Assembly: GCA_964017125.1 (NCBI GenBank)
Contig: OZ024912.1
Location: 82,302,658-82,366,657 of the forward strand
Length of the DNA stretch: 64,000 nucleotides
Source of the DNA: Flabesymbios commensalis
Taxonomy: Eukaryota; Annelida; Polychaeta; Terebellida; Flabelligeridae
Reading direction: 5' to 3'
In this document: positions 46,401 through 58,400 of the stretch, piece after piece
How positions within the stretch are numbered: position 1 is the first letter of the stretch
How the letters are laid out: each line of letters starts with the position of its first letter
The notes under the pieces: generated by a model
What the model saw: the letters and a program-made list of their open reading frames with translations, nothing else
Database searches by the model: none
What the model was told of the DNA's origin: nothing
Position numbers and translations under genes: made by a program

Positions 46401-49400
46401 CACAGATAGTTTTGGATATAGTAAATACCATGTCATACGTCTCCCCAAAATATTTCGACCAGAATACTATTTTGTGAGCTATTCCAATATGGCCGCCATA
46501 AGAAAATCGATGCTCCTCTCCCATCTCTCATATATTGAAAATTAGTTAGTATTAGTTACATTTACCGAAGCGTGTATATCACACACATAGTAGAGTAAAC
46601 ATAAAATGCCATTTTTAAATATCAAGTTCAAAGAATAAAGTTGTGATACCTGAATGTTTTCAGTTGGTTCCTTTTGAAAAAACTTAAATCAATTGGGATA
46701 TCGACTGAAACGTTCAGGTATCACATCACACATTTTAATAGCTCTCTTGCAGGAAATCATGCTGTAAAAACTGTTTTACACATACAAATGTATACGATGA
46801 TACCTCGAGATATTTCTCTCAGTACTCACTGGAGCTCGTCTGCTAAATAAGATGGCTACACTGACGAACGGATGGGTCTGAAATATTCGATGAAAATTGC
46901 TTTTAAAAAGGATATTATATCGTCATTTAGCTGGAAAGACTTCACAAATATTGTTCTTTGAATGACGCTGATCATAATGGTATATGTTTTATAAGTGATT
47001 AATTTTTGGTCACTTTAGTGTCCACACCTCCTAATTAGTTAACACGCGGCATTGTATCAAGTCACCGTGGTTATACCCAGAAAACAACATGCGGGTCACA
47101 GAGATTGGCATGTTTATAGTTAGGCCCTATTCACCAGGTGTCGCTCAATAGTTGACCATTTTTAATAGTGACATGCTGTTTTTACAGCCCATGATAGTGT
47201 GGCTACAGACAAAGTGACACGTGCACCTTGACCACATTGTATTACAAACATCATATAATCTCCGGCGGCTACACTGCAGTGTAATTTCTTCAATATCGAT
47301 CATGCTTTGAATTATTTAATTTAGCTCTTTAATCATGTTAATGAGTCAATAGTAAAATGTTTTTTTTCTGTTACAGCCTTTTTAGAATCAGGCTAGCAAA
47401 TAAAAATAATTCGTGAAAGGAACGTATTCAAATTACTATTCATTTTAGGCTATTTTTAGGTTTAAAATTAAAAAAATTGTAAATTTAATGTTCTTGACAG
47501 TCCATATAGCCCCCAACATTATGACTACAGTGTAATAGTGTGTAATATTGAATCCAAAAATATTATGCGAATATATGGCTTTAATAATCTACCAGGCTTT
47601 TAATAGTGAAATGCTGTCTTTTTTATTACAGCCTATGATAGTGTGACTACAGACAACGTGACACTGTTCCTGTCTCTCCTGCACCACTCCCACCCCTCAG
47701 CCGGCCTGTGTGGTGTGGCCGACACACTAGATGTACCTATCATCCACACATCACCCTGTAGGACATGTCACCATGCCACCCACACCAGGGATCGCTGTAC
47801 CAGGATACCATGCCCGCATCCCACCCGCATCATGGACCCCAGTCAGATACTCATAGACGTCATACTCTATGCTCGATGGCAGGAAGTGATCATCTTCTAT
47901 GATAATGAATTTGGTGAGTTTTTGTGACACAATATATTCATCTCTGTTGGTTCAATGCTGGGCCAGCACCCTTGGAGATTGAATGGTGGCCCTCTAATGA
48001 GTTTGCGAAATTTAACAAAAAATGAGAAAATAAACTTGTATTCTTTATTATACATCGGCATGCGACAATATGATATATATTTACACAGCCAATGGATATA
48101 TATTTTTAGTTTAATAATTTATCAATGCCAATAAAAAAAAAATAATTAAGAAATATTTAACATTAATTTTCTTATAAATACTTATGCGGCCACCCCACTT
48201 GATATTCTGCAATAAGTACAAGATACAAGATGTTTATTTCTGCAAGCCATATGTACAGTACAGAGTGCCGAACAAATAGCAAATAATGGTTACAAATACA
48301 AGACTACATAAGTCCAGGAGCTCCCGCTCCGAATTAGAATTTGATTTAAGCAATTGTGTGTAAGGTTATTAATGTAGTCCTAGGCTAGGTTAAAAATCAA
48401 GACGCAAGACAGCTAGGTCTAAGAGGCTCAGTCTAAGAGTAAGATAAGAACTAGACAGTCTGTCAGAGATTGCAAACCTCCATTGAAATTAATGATCCTA
48501 ATCAGTATCCCAGTATTGGTCTACCTATCTGGCACGGTTTACCCAATATCAGGCCAATCAAGGTAAATAATGTCTGATTTACGGTCACTTTGAATTCGAT
48601 ATAGGCTAGTTAAAAAATTTCACGGTGCATCCTCCCCCGAACCCTCACACTTTGTTTTATACTAATTATTTGTTTCATAGTAATGGTCTAGCTATCTAGC
48701 ACAGTTTACCTGATATCAGGCCTATCGAGGTAAATAATGCTGATTGTTGGCCATTTTGAATTCGATAAGAGTTGAAAATTTCCAGGGTGCATCCTCCCTC
48801 GAAAAATCACATTTGGTTTTATAGTACATGGTCTAGCCATCTAGCACGGTTCACCAAATATCGGCCATGTGAAAGTGCATAATGGCCGATAGGCGGCCAT
48901 TTTGAATTTGATCGAGTCTAAATATTTCAAGATGCATCCTCTCCTCAAATTTCACATTTTGTTTTATAGTAATGGTCTAGCCATCTAGCAAAGTTTACCA
49001 AATAACGGCCATGTGAAAGTGAATAATGGCATAAAGGCGGCCTTTTTGAATTCGATCAAGTCGAAATTTTTCAAGATGCATCCTCTCCTGAAATCTCACA
49101 TTTTGTTTTATAGTAATGGTTTAGCCATCTAGTACGGTTTATTAAATAACGGCCATGCGAAAGTGAATAATGGCCGATAGGCGGCCATTTTTAATTTGAT
49201 CGAGTCAATTTTTTTCAAGATGCATCTTCTCCTGAAATCTCACATTTTGTTTTATAGTATTGGTACAGCAATCTAGCACGGTTTACCAAATATCCGCAAT
49301 GTGAAAGTAAATAGTGGTCGATAGGCGGCCATTTTGAATTCGATTGAGTCAAAAGTTTTTAAAAACCATCCTCTCCGGAAACGTCACATTTTGTTTTATA

Positions 49401-52400
49401 ATAATGGTCTAGCCATCTAGCACGGTTTACCAAATATCGGCCATGTGAAAGTGAATAATGGCCGATAAGCAGCCATTTTGAATTTTATCATGTCAATTTT
49501 TTTTCAAAATGCATCTTCTTCTGAAATCTCACATTTTGTTTTATAGTAATGGTTCAGATATCTAGCACGGTTTACCCAATGTCATGCCTGTCGAAGTGAA
49601 TAATGGCCGATAGGCGGCCATTTTGAATTTGATCAAGTTGAAATTTTTCAAAATGCATCCTCTCCTAAAACCTTACAATTTGTTTTATAGTAATGGTGTA
49701 GCTATCTTGAGCGGTTTTCGTGATATTCCGCAATACCAGGCCTGTCGAGGTGAATAATGGTCGATGGGCGGCCATTTTGAATTTTATCAACTTGAAATTT
49801 TTAAAGATGCATCCTTTCCTGAAACCTTACAATTTGTTTTATAGTAATGGTGTAGCTATCTTGAGCGGTTTTCATGATATTCCGCAAAATATTTCAGTCG
49901 GATTTAATGATGTCATAAATTAGGTCAAAGTGCTGGGTCAACTTCAAGGTCAAGGTCCAAAAACCTGAAAAGGCACAACTAGGGACCTTAGAGAACATGT
50001 ATGTGCATGTATGTGCATGTATGTGCATGTATGACTGTAATCGGCCCAGTACCTTTCGAGATCTGCTCCGGAAACGAAGGGTGCATCTAAACGTCTAAAT
50101 AGGTCATAGTTCTGAACCAAAAGTAGGTCAAAGTTCATATACCGCAAAAGGCACAGCTAGACCCCCTAGAGGTGTTGTGTGTAAAATTTGAAGACAATCG
50201 GACTAGTACTTTCAGAGATATGCTTCGGAAACAAAATGTTCACGGACAGCCCAACGGCCCAACGCCGTAACATCATGTTTTCTCCTCTGCGACCTTGCTT
50301 ATTGAATTCAGATTAAAAATATTTTAACCTGTCCATCAGCCACCTGGAAGTAACCCACATACCAAAAATTGTTATTCTAGCTTATTTTCTTACAAAGTTA
50401 TAGGCAAAAGAAGAGGCAAAAGAAGAAAACGGAGGCGAAATCCATAGCTCCCTCCGTCTCACCTACGGCGGGAGCTAAAAAATGTCTAATGAGTATAGGC
50501 CTACATATCAAGTCCCTATTTAATAAATTTAGTTACATTAAGAAGTGTAATTTTATTCTTTATGTTAAGGCCTCTTATATAAATTTGCGGGTAGAAACCC
50601 AATTCTTATTTATTTAGTATTTTACGTATTACATCATACTTTACCTGTTTTACCAGATGACGCTGTGAGAGAAGCCTTCCTGCATGCGCTCTCCCACCAC
50701 CAGGTGACCTTCTTGTTGCTGGACATAGGAAGGCCGGAGGAGCTGATGGATCATAAATACCTCCTGATTCACAATCAGAACTACCTCACGTTGTGTTCAG
50801 AAGGGCGGCTAATAAATCTCCTTAAAAAGGTGACACCATTGCACTGTTCAATATAAATTTTCACCCTCTTGAAGTTGTGGATCGCGGTAGCAAGACACAA
50901 CTTCAAGTGAGTGAAAATTCAAGTGACAATATTTAGGTCTCAAATTTTGTCACTATAATTAGTAAGATATATTTCATTTTTAGAATCTATCTGAACCAAT
51001 CAAAATATGCAAAGTGTAAGTTTTCAAGATATTTTCAAAACCCAATTAATAGTGGATATTAAATTTTAATATCTGTTATTTCAGATGCTACCTTAACTTT
51101 ATTTTATGGACATTATTGATTATTGTTTTTTCGGTTCGGTCCTTAAAAGTATGTTTTGTTTTAGGTGAGGTGGGGTCATTTGGATCTAATTGGGCCGTTT
51201 TATCACTGGCTGATTGCGGATCTCTGGGGTTTAGATAAATCCCTCGTTACAAGTCTAATACAGGACGGAGATAATGTGGGCATCGTCTCTCTGCGGTGCA
51301 TGGACAACTCCCCTGAACAGGTACGTCATAATATTCACAAAGTGACTGTGGCATACTTTATCACAAAATGGGATTTGCTAATTGCACCACAAAATATTTT
51401 ATTATCCCGTATACTGAATTGTTTGATTCTATTTTTCTTTCATTTAAAACTGGAATTGCTAACGCAATTTTTTGTATATGAAGTAAAAAAATATCTCAAA
51501 TATTGAATTATTGGATTAAATAAACATCTCCCAAAAATTATTTTATTAAATTTAGTGATATTCCTATTGATCTAAAACATACTTGAAACCGTATATATAC
51601 GGGCCTTGCAAGGCTAGGAATAAACTGATACTTCCTGAAAATTACTAGTCTGTCTATTGTGTTGTCGAGCTAGATCAAGATTTACATGTACAGTTTTCTG
51701 CTGTGGTGTTATCGGTTTTACCATGCCGTTATCGGTGTCCTATGTTATATGATTGAGACCCCCGTAACAAGGCATGGCTACACTACACATAGTCACTCCA
51801 TCCCGCTCACAGCTTAAATATATCATGATTTATTGACCAGTGATAGGACTATAGTGGGATGGGCCTCCATCCTGTCATTCAACCTTCCAGCATAGGGACT
51901 TTCTTTAGAAGTCAGATATTCTTACATCTAATGAGTTTCCTGCGCTGAAATAGTAGTAGTAGTAAATTATTGCTTTACGTCACTTTTCGGCACAAATAGT
52001 CTTTTAAGAGACATTATAATACCATAAAAACGCGATGTGTGAGGTGGGGGTGGTAGGGCATGGTGGGTTATTGAGAGCGTTTTTCTTCGCTCGCCTGATA
52101 AGAGGTTCTGGGCATGTCTAGCGGATTTACCCGAAGACATGCCCAGACTGCAGGAAACTTGGGTTTTTCTATTCATTTTAATGCTGAAACTCTGTGGCAG
52201 CTCTGCTATCCTCGGGTCGGATGGTCCCTAAAGTAACAATAGCAAGAGTTACTCCATTCATCCTACGTGAGAGACATAATATCAAACACTCTATTGCTGG
52301 TTATTAAAGGCTACTACGGCCTACACCAGCTAAATAGGATATTTATAATGATTTCAAATTGCTGTTGTTCCAACAACCCTGACGATTTATATTCCCAGTT

Positions 52401-55400
52401 GTTGGATCAATCCATCCAGGCCATCGAGCTTGTTGTGAAGAGAGAGATGGTTGACGTTGTAGGGAATAACACAGGGACGGGATATATCAATACTTGGACA
52501 ATTAATACTGACATCGTCAAGGAAATTGAGGTGAGTAGGAACATATACTCGTCATGTTTGAGTGCTAAATCATTATCATAACAGTATAAGTGGCTAAATG
52601 CTTTAGTTAAGTTGCTACTCTACCAGAGTGTCTGTTTTGCTACTATTTAAAATACTATGTGGTTAATTTATAGATTGTTCTTTTTTTAAGCCGGGAGCAG
52701 ATATTTCAGCTGCTTGAATTAATTTTTAGTCTATCTACTTGGCACTAGTAACATCATCGATAACATCTGACAAAATCAATAAAAGCAACGAAATACAAAA
52801 AAGCTTTGGATCTATTTTTTAAAAAGAAATGAGGGCATTGAAAAAAAACAAAGAGACCAAAGAGGTTTTTTTAATTTGAAATCATCATAAATGTCTTAGT
52901 TAGCTGTTTCTGCTTCATTTGAAAACCCATGTTATGGATCTACGGCCTTCAAAAATATGTTTACTCTTTCAGAGCGGGGATCGACTTTAGTCGTCAGAAT
53001 CTGACGTCTACAGACGTCAGATTCTGATGTCTAAAGTCGATCCCCGCTCTGAAAGGATTAATATATTGTGTCACAAAACTCACCAAATTCATTATCATAG
53101 AAGATGACCACTTCCACCCATCGAGCATGTAGTATGACGTCTATGAGTATCTGACTGGGGTCCATGATGCGGGTGGGATGCGGGCATGGCATCCTGGTAC
53201 AGTGATCCCTGGTGTGGATGTCATGGTGGCATGTCCTACAGGGTGATGTGTGGATGATAGGTACATCTAGTGTGTCGGCCACACCACACAGGCCGGCTGA
53301 GGGGTGGGTGTGGTGAAGGAGGGACAGGAACAGGGTCACGTTGTCTGTAGCCACACTATCATAGGCTGTAATAAAAAAAACAGTATTTCACTATTTTGTT
53401 AGGATATTGGCAACCATTCAATGCACGCTAGGCACAAAAAACACATAGTTTTTTGTAATGCGCTGCCTTACTCTAATGTGCGGAATGATCTGTGGCAATC
53501 TCAGGATTTCCCAGATGGATGGAGAGAAGCAACAGTGATCCCGATCCCTAAACCTGGAAAAGATCGAACAGATCCTAATAATTATAGGCCAATAGCATTG
53601 ACAAGTTGTCTTTGCAAAATCATGGAGCGCATGATCAATCATCGTCTCACATGGTTTTTACAAGACAATAACATAATAACTAAATATCAATGTGGTTTTC
53701 AAAAAGGAAAAAGCACCACAGACCATTTGGTCAGACTAGAGACTTATATCCGTCAAGGTTTTGTTAAAAATCAACATACAGTTGGAGTATTCTTTGATTT
53801 AGAAAAGGCCTATGATACCACATGGAAGGGTGGTATCATGAAAGATCTCCATGAAATGGGCCTGAAGGGTAGATTACCCTCATTCATTGATAATTTTTTA
53901 AAGGGGAGAAAATTTAAAGTCCGCTTAGACAACACCCACTCTTCACTAAATCCACAGGAGGAGGGTGTCCCACAAGGTAGTATCCTTTCACCAACTCTAT
54001 TTACCGTTAAAATAAACAGTATAATTGATGCTTTACCAGACGATATTGAAAAATCATTATATGTTGATGATCTGGCTGTTTACTGCCAGTCAAGCAATAT
54101 GGCAATAATTGAGCGGCGCCTGCAAGGTTGCCTCGATAAGTTGGTGACTTGTGCGGATGAGAACGGCTTTAAATTTTCTCCCACAAAAACTTTATGTGTA
54201 CATTTTTGTAAAAAAAATGGCTTACAGCCTGAGCCCGATCTCAAACTATATGGACAACAGCTTCCTGTTGAAGAGCAGGTCAAATTTCTTGGTCTGTTTT
54301 TCGACAAGAAGCTCAGTTTTATTCCACACATCAAATATATGAAAGATAAGTGTAGGAAAGCATTACAATTACTACGAGTTATATCCAGCAAGGATTGGGG
54401 TGGTGACCGGACAACCTTACTGAGGATTTACCGGTCTCACATCAGATCCAAACTGGATTATGGTTGTATTGTTTATGGTTCAGCGAGACGATCGTACTTA
54501 GCAGTACTTGATCCAATCGCGAACCAAGGTTTGAGATTATGCTCAGGGGCATTTCGAACATCACCCATCGAAAGTCTTCTGGTGGAGACCGGTGAGCCCT
54601 CTTTAGAGACTCGCCGGTTGAAGCTGAGCCTGCAATACTATATGAAAATGAAAGCAAATCCTGAGAACCCGGCATACTCGTGTGTTGTCAACCCTGAATA
54701 CAAGAGACTGTTTCATAACAAGCCAGGGACTATACCTACTTTGGGTATAAGGCTTCAACCCCATCTGGAGGACATGAAGGTGGAGCTCGACGCAATTAGC
54801 GTTGTGCGCCCACCAGAATGTCCACCCTGACTTCTCCAACAGCCTAATATACTTTTTAACCTCTCAGATCTCAGGAAAGGAGACACCTGTCCCCTTGTCT
54901 TCCAGAGCATGTTGCTTGAGTTATTTTGTAGATTTCCGAGGCACCGGAAGGTGTATACTGACGGATCAAAGGAAGACAAGAGGACAGCTATGTCCTTTGT
55001 CTGTGATGATCATGAATTTAGCTGCCGCATCAACGATGAGGCTTCAATTTGCACAGCAGAGCTGTTAGCTATTGAAGCTGCCATCGAATACATCTGGGAT
55101 AGTAGTGACGAGGAGTTCATGATCATCACAGACTCGCTATCTTCATTGCAGGCTCTCAAGAGTCAAAAACTCAACAACCCAATTGTTTCCAATATTTTGC
55201 ATATGTGTCACTACTTGTCCGGGCACAAGGACATTATTTTTTGCTGGGTACCCAGCCATATTGGAATACAGGGCAATGAACGGGCTGATGTTTTGGCCAA
55301 GGCTGCCCTGGATAAGACGAAACAGTTTTATTATATACCATATACTGATTTCAAGTACAACATCTCTGTCTACCTTGATGACATTTTGCAAGGTGAATGG

Positions 55401-58400
55401 GACATCAATGTCACCAGCAAATTGTTCGAGGTACAACCAATCATTAAGCGATCTTTTACACCAATGGAACGCCGAAGAGATGACGTTGTCTTATGCAGGG
55501 CCAGAATTGGCCATGCCTATTTCACAAACGGCTATTTATTGAGAGGAGAATTGCGACCTATGTGCTGCAATACTCGTCTCACTGTAAGACATGTCCTTCT
55601 CAGTTGTGCGAAATATGCGCACATCAGAAGGAAGTATTTTGCATTTAATTCCTTATTTGAGCTATTCAGGGACACCCCTGCTGGTTTTATTATTCAGTTC
55701 CTTCGGGAATGTAACCTATATTCTATGTTTTAATTATTAGACTTAGACTTGTAGTTTTTACACAATCACTCCAATTTCATGGAGATATAATGACTTGATA
55801 AGTCGTTCATTTTATAATAACTTCATATTTTACATTATTTATACTGATATTTTTATACTCATTAAACTGTGTTGTAGTGCAGGCGCTACAACATGTCATC
55901 AGACTCGTTACATATAGGTGCCAGGAGCATCGTCATCTTATCATATCAAACACTTTAAACTGAATATTTTAGTACGATCATGCTTTTATTGGCTTTGTCT
56001 TTCCTTTACTACTTTAACACTATACAATATGGGATATTGTAATACCTGGAATTTTCACTTAAATGGCCATACTGGCCGAAAAGTGAAGTAAAGAAAATAT
56101 TTTACTTACCTACTTACTCTAATGTGCGCACTCATCTAAAACAGAGACAAAAACATACATGATCACTCAGTGTTCGGTGTCAAATGTAAATGTTATTGAC
56201 TAATTTAGAAATCTAGTCCTATAAGAACAAGGGTCAATGACGTCTCTGCCATTTAGTCAACATTTTATTGTCTCTCTTATTGCGCTTGTCATTACAGGCT
56301 TTTATTATCACTCGGCTAACATTACCTTTTGTGCATGTCATTACAGGCTTTATTACGTTCTTCAGACCCAGTAGCCAGCATCTGGACCTTAACATGGACG
56401 GGTAACGACCAGGGAGCGTTCAAACAGGTTGGATGCTGGGATAGTGACAGAGGTCTATACTTTACCTACTATCTGTTCCCAATGCTTCATCAAGGCTTCA
56501 ACAACAGGACTCTCCTTGTCGCCTCTTTTCAAGTGAGTAACTCACATTGCTATTAACTTTTCAGCTTTCAGTGCAGTGACTGACTTTAGACGTCAGATTC
56601 TATGGACGTCAAATTCTCTTGTCTAAAGGTGAAAGAATATAAACATTGTAATGACAGTAAGCCCATAACATAGGGATTCAAATGAAGCAGAAAAAGATAA
56701 TTACGATATTACAGAGCCGTAGCCTCCGGTCCGGTTGGTCCGGTATTCTCTTGACCAATATTCCGCCAGAATGTACCATTTGAAATGTCAAATTTCGAAA
56801 TTGTTGTGGCGGGGCATGCCAGTATCCCGTGGCTACGGCTCTGTATTTATAATGATTCCAAATTGAAAAAACCCTTTGGTCTCCATGGTTCATAGAGACA
56901 TATTTCATCGCTTTAAGAGTTATTATATACGGCACAGTGTTGTATTTAGACACAGGAGCAGACCATGTCATTGAGTGGTAATAAGCAACGTGTGAATAGA
57001 TAACTACAACCTGTCATATGTATGGAGTGAATCTCAGCCAATTCCCCAAGTTGGCTGCAAGGTCGGGCAAATTACCACCTTGCTCTTCTGACATCAGCTT
57101 GTTTTCCCTTTTATTGAAGATGCAGTGTGTATCTTAACCGTAGTGCTGCTGAGTTGTTGTTGTTATTTTTCGTCATTTGAAGCTGGAATTGCTAACGCAA
57201 TTTCTTGCTTCAAATGAAGAAAATAGGTTTATTTTATGAACTCGAAATTGACTGATTCCATTTACTGAGCATATCCCCCAATATTTTCAAATATTTGCAA
57301 ATAGAATGAATAGGAATTAAATATATGAGTAGATATGAAACAATAGCATGAATTTTTGAGAAAATGTAAGGCCCTGCCTGTGAGATTTGACGAGCACGAC
57401 TCGAATGACGTAGGTGCGTAAATAGATGACCTGTTGCTAATCATCTATGCACAGAGAGACGTGTACGAATATGAGGCAGCGACCTACACCTTAATAATAA
57501 TGTGAAATATATTTTACTGCAAGAAAATATCACACAATGTTTTACAAACATGACCTCATTATGTGATTATTTAGACAATTGGGAGAAGTTGTATCTGATT
57601 TTTTTTTATATCGCCCATTGTGAACTGATACATCAAGTTGTAAATAATTTACTTTTTCATATCGCCCATTGTGAACTTATATATCAAGTTGCAACTGATT
57701 TACTTCTTGTCGCCCGTTGAAATCTCAGTTCACAACGGGAGATATCAAGAAATATTCTATCGTTTTTTAGTACCCACCTCACACCATTAAACAGAAGAAT
57801 GGAGAATGGACGGGATTATTCTACGACATCCTCAACGAAATGGCCACTGTTATGAATTTCAGGTAACGTCACAAATTAACTTTTCTGACCAATTTATTAT
57901 GGGCTTTATTAATGATTTCAGAGTACTCACTCTGTGTTGTAAATATCATATATTAAGTGTATTGCTCATTTGTTTCAGTTATAAAGTTGTGGAAACGAAG
58001 GGACAGTTTAATGGAGCTATTGGCGTTTTGAAGAGACGGGTAAAATAATTGATTTATCCCCTATTATAATTTTTCATAACAAACTACAAATTATTAAATT
58101 TGTTTCATAATAGTTCTCCTAGATATAAGTAATTGTTTATTTTAAATATCAGCAGTGCTTCAGAAATATTTGAATAGTATTATGCAGTGGATTGTGTAAA
58201 AGCGGCCGTTTAAAAGCTTTATGTAGGTCGCCATTAAAATATATTTTCTAAGAGTCGAAATGTTTATTAGTCACATAAAAATGCATATACCTCTAGAAGT
58301 GTCACCCCTCGGGTTAAGATATTGCTGACAATCCAATATCAGCTATCACGTGTCATTTTAGAGGCAATCAGCAGAGGCGGATCTAGAGGGGGCGCAGCCG

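Larger units (their letters stand above)
53483..56112 (+). mobile_element. I-group LINE, 5' truncated, nearly intact 3' part
   Basis: A non-LTR retrotransposon copy bounded by a 16-bp target duplication. It begins inside the reverse transcriptase (NDLWQSQDFPDGWREA), runs through RNase H and a zinc-binding C-terminus, has a 3' untranslated region from 55734 and ends in ATATTTTACTTACCTACTTA. One in-frame stop interrupts an otherwise open frame from 53484 to 55733. It sits in receptor intron 6, in the same orientation. An RNase H domain behind the reverse transcriptase places it in the I superclade (I, Nimb, LOA, R1 and relatives). A clean duplication and one stop suggest a fairly recent insertion. 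Confidence 0.9.

Noticed and set aside
47160-47232. Alternative exon 3 start
   Set aside because: Coding similarity stops after about 35 bases and no donor follows in frame; treated as a partial duplicate.
52267-52398. Longer 5' part of exon 6
   Set aside because: The frame is open, but the stretch up to about 52298 belongs to a TAC-tailed retroelement and the acceptor at 52397-52398 has a better tract and the right phase.
53421-53482. First 21 codons of the LINE frame
   Set aside because: They lie outside and within the target-site duplication, so they are host flank that happens to be open.
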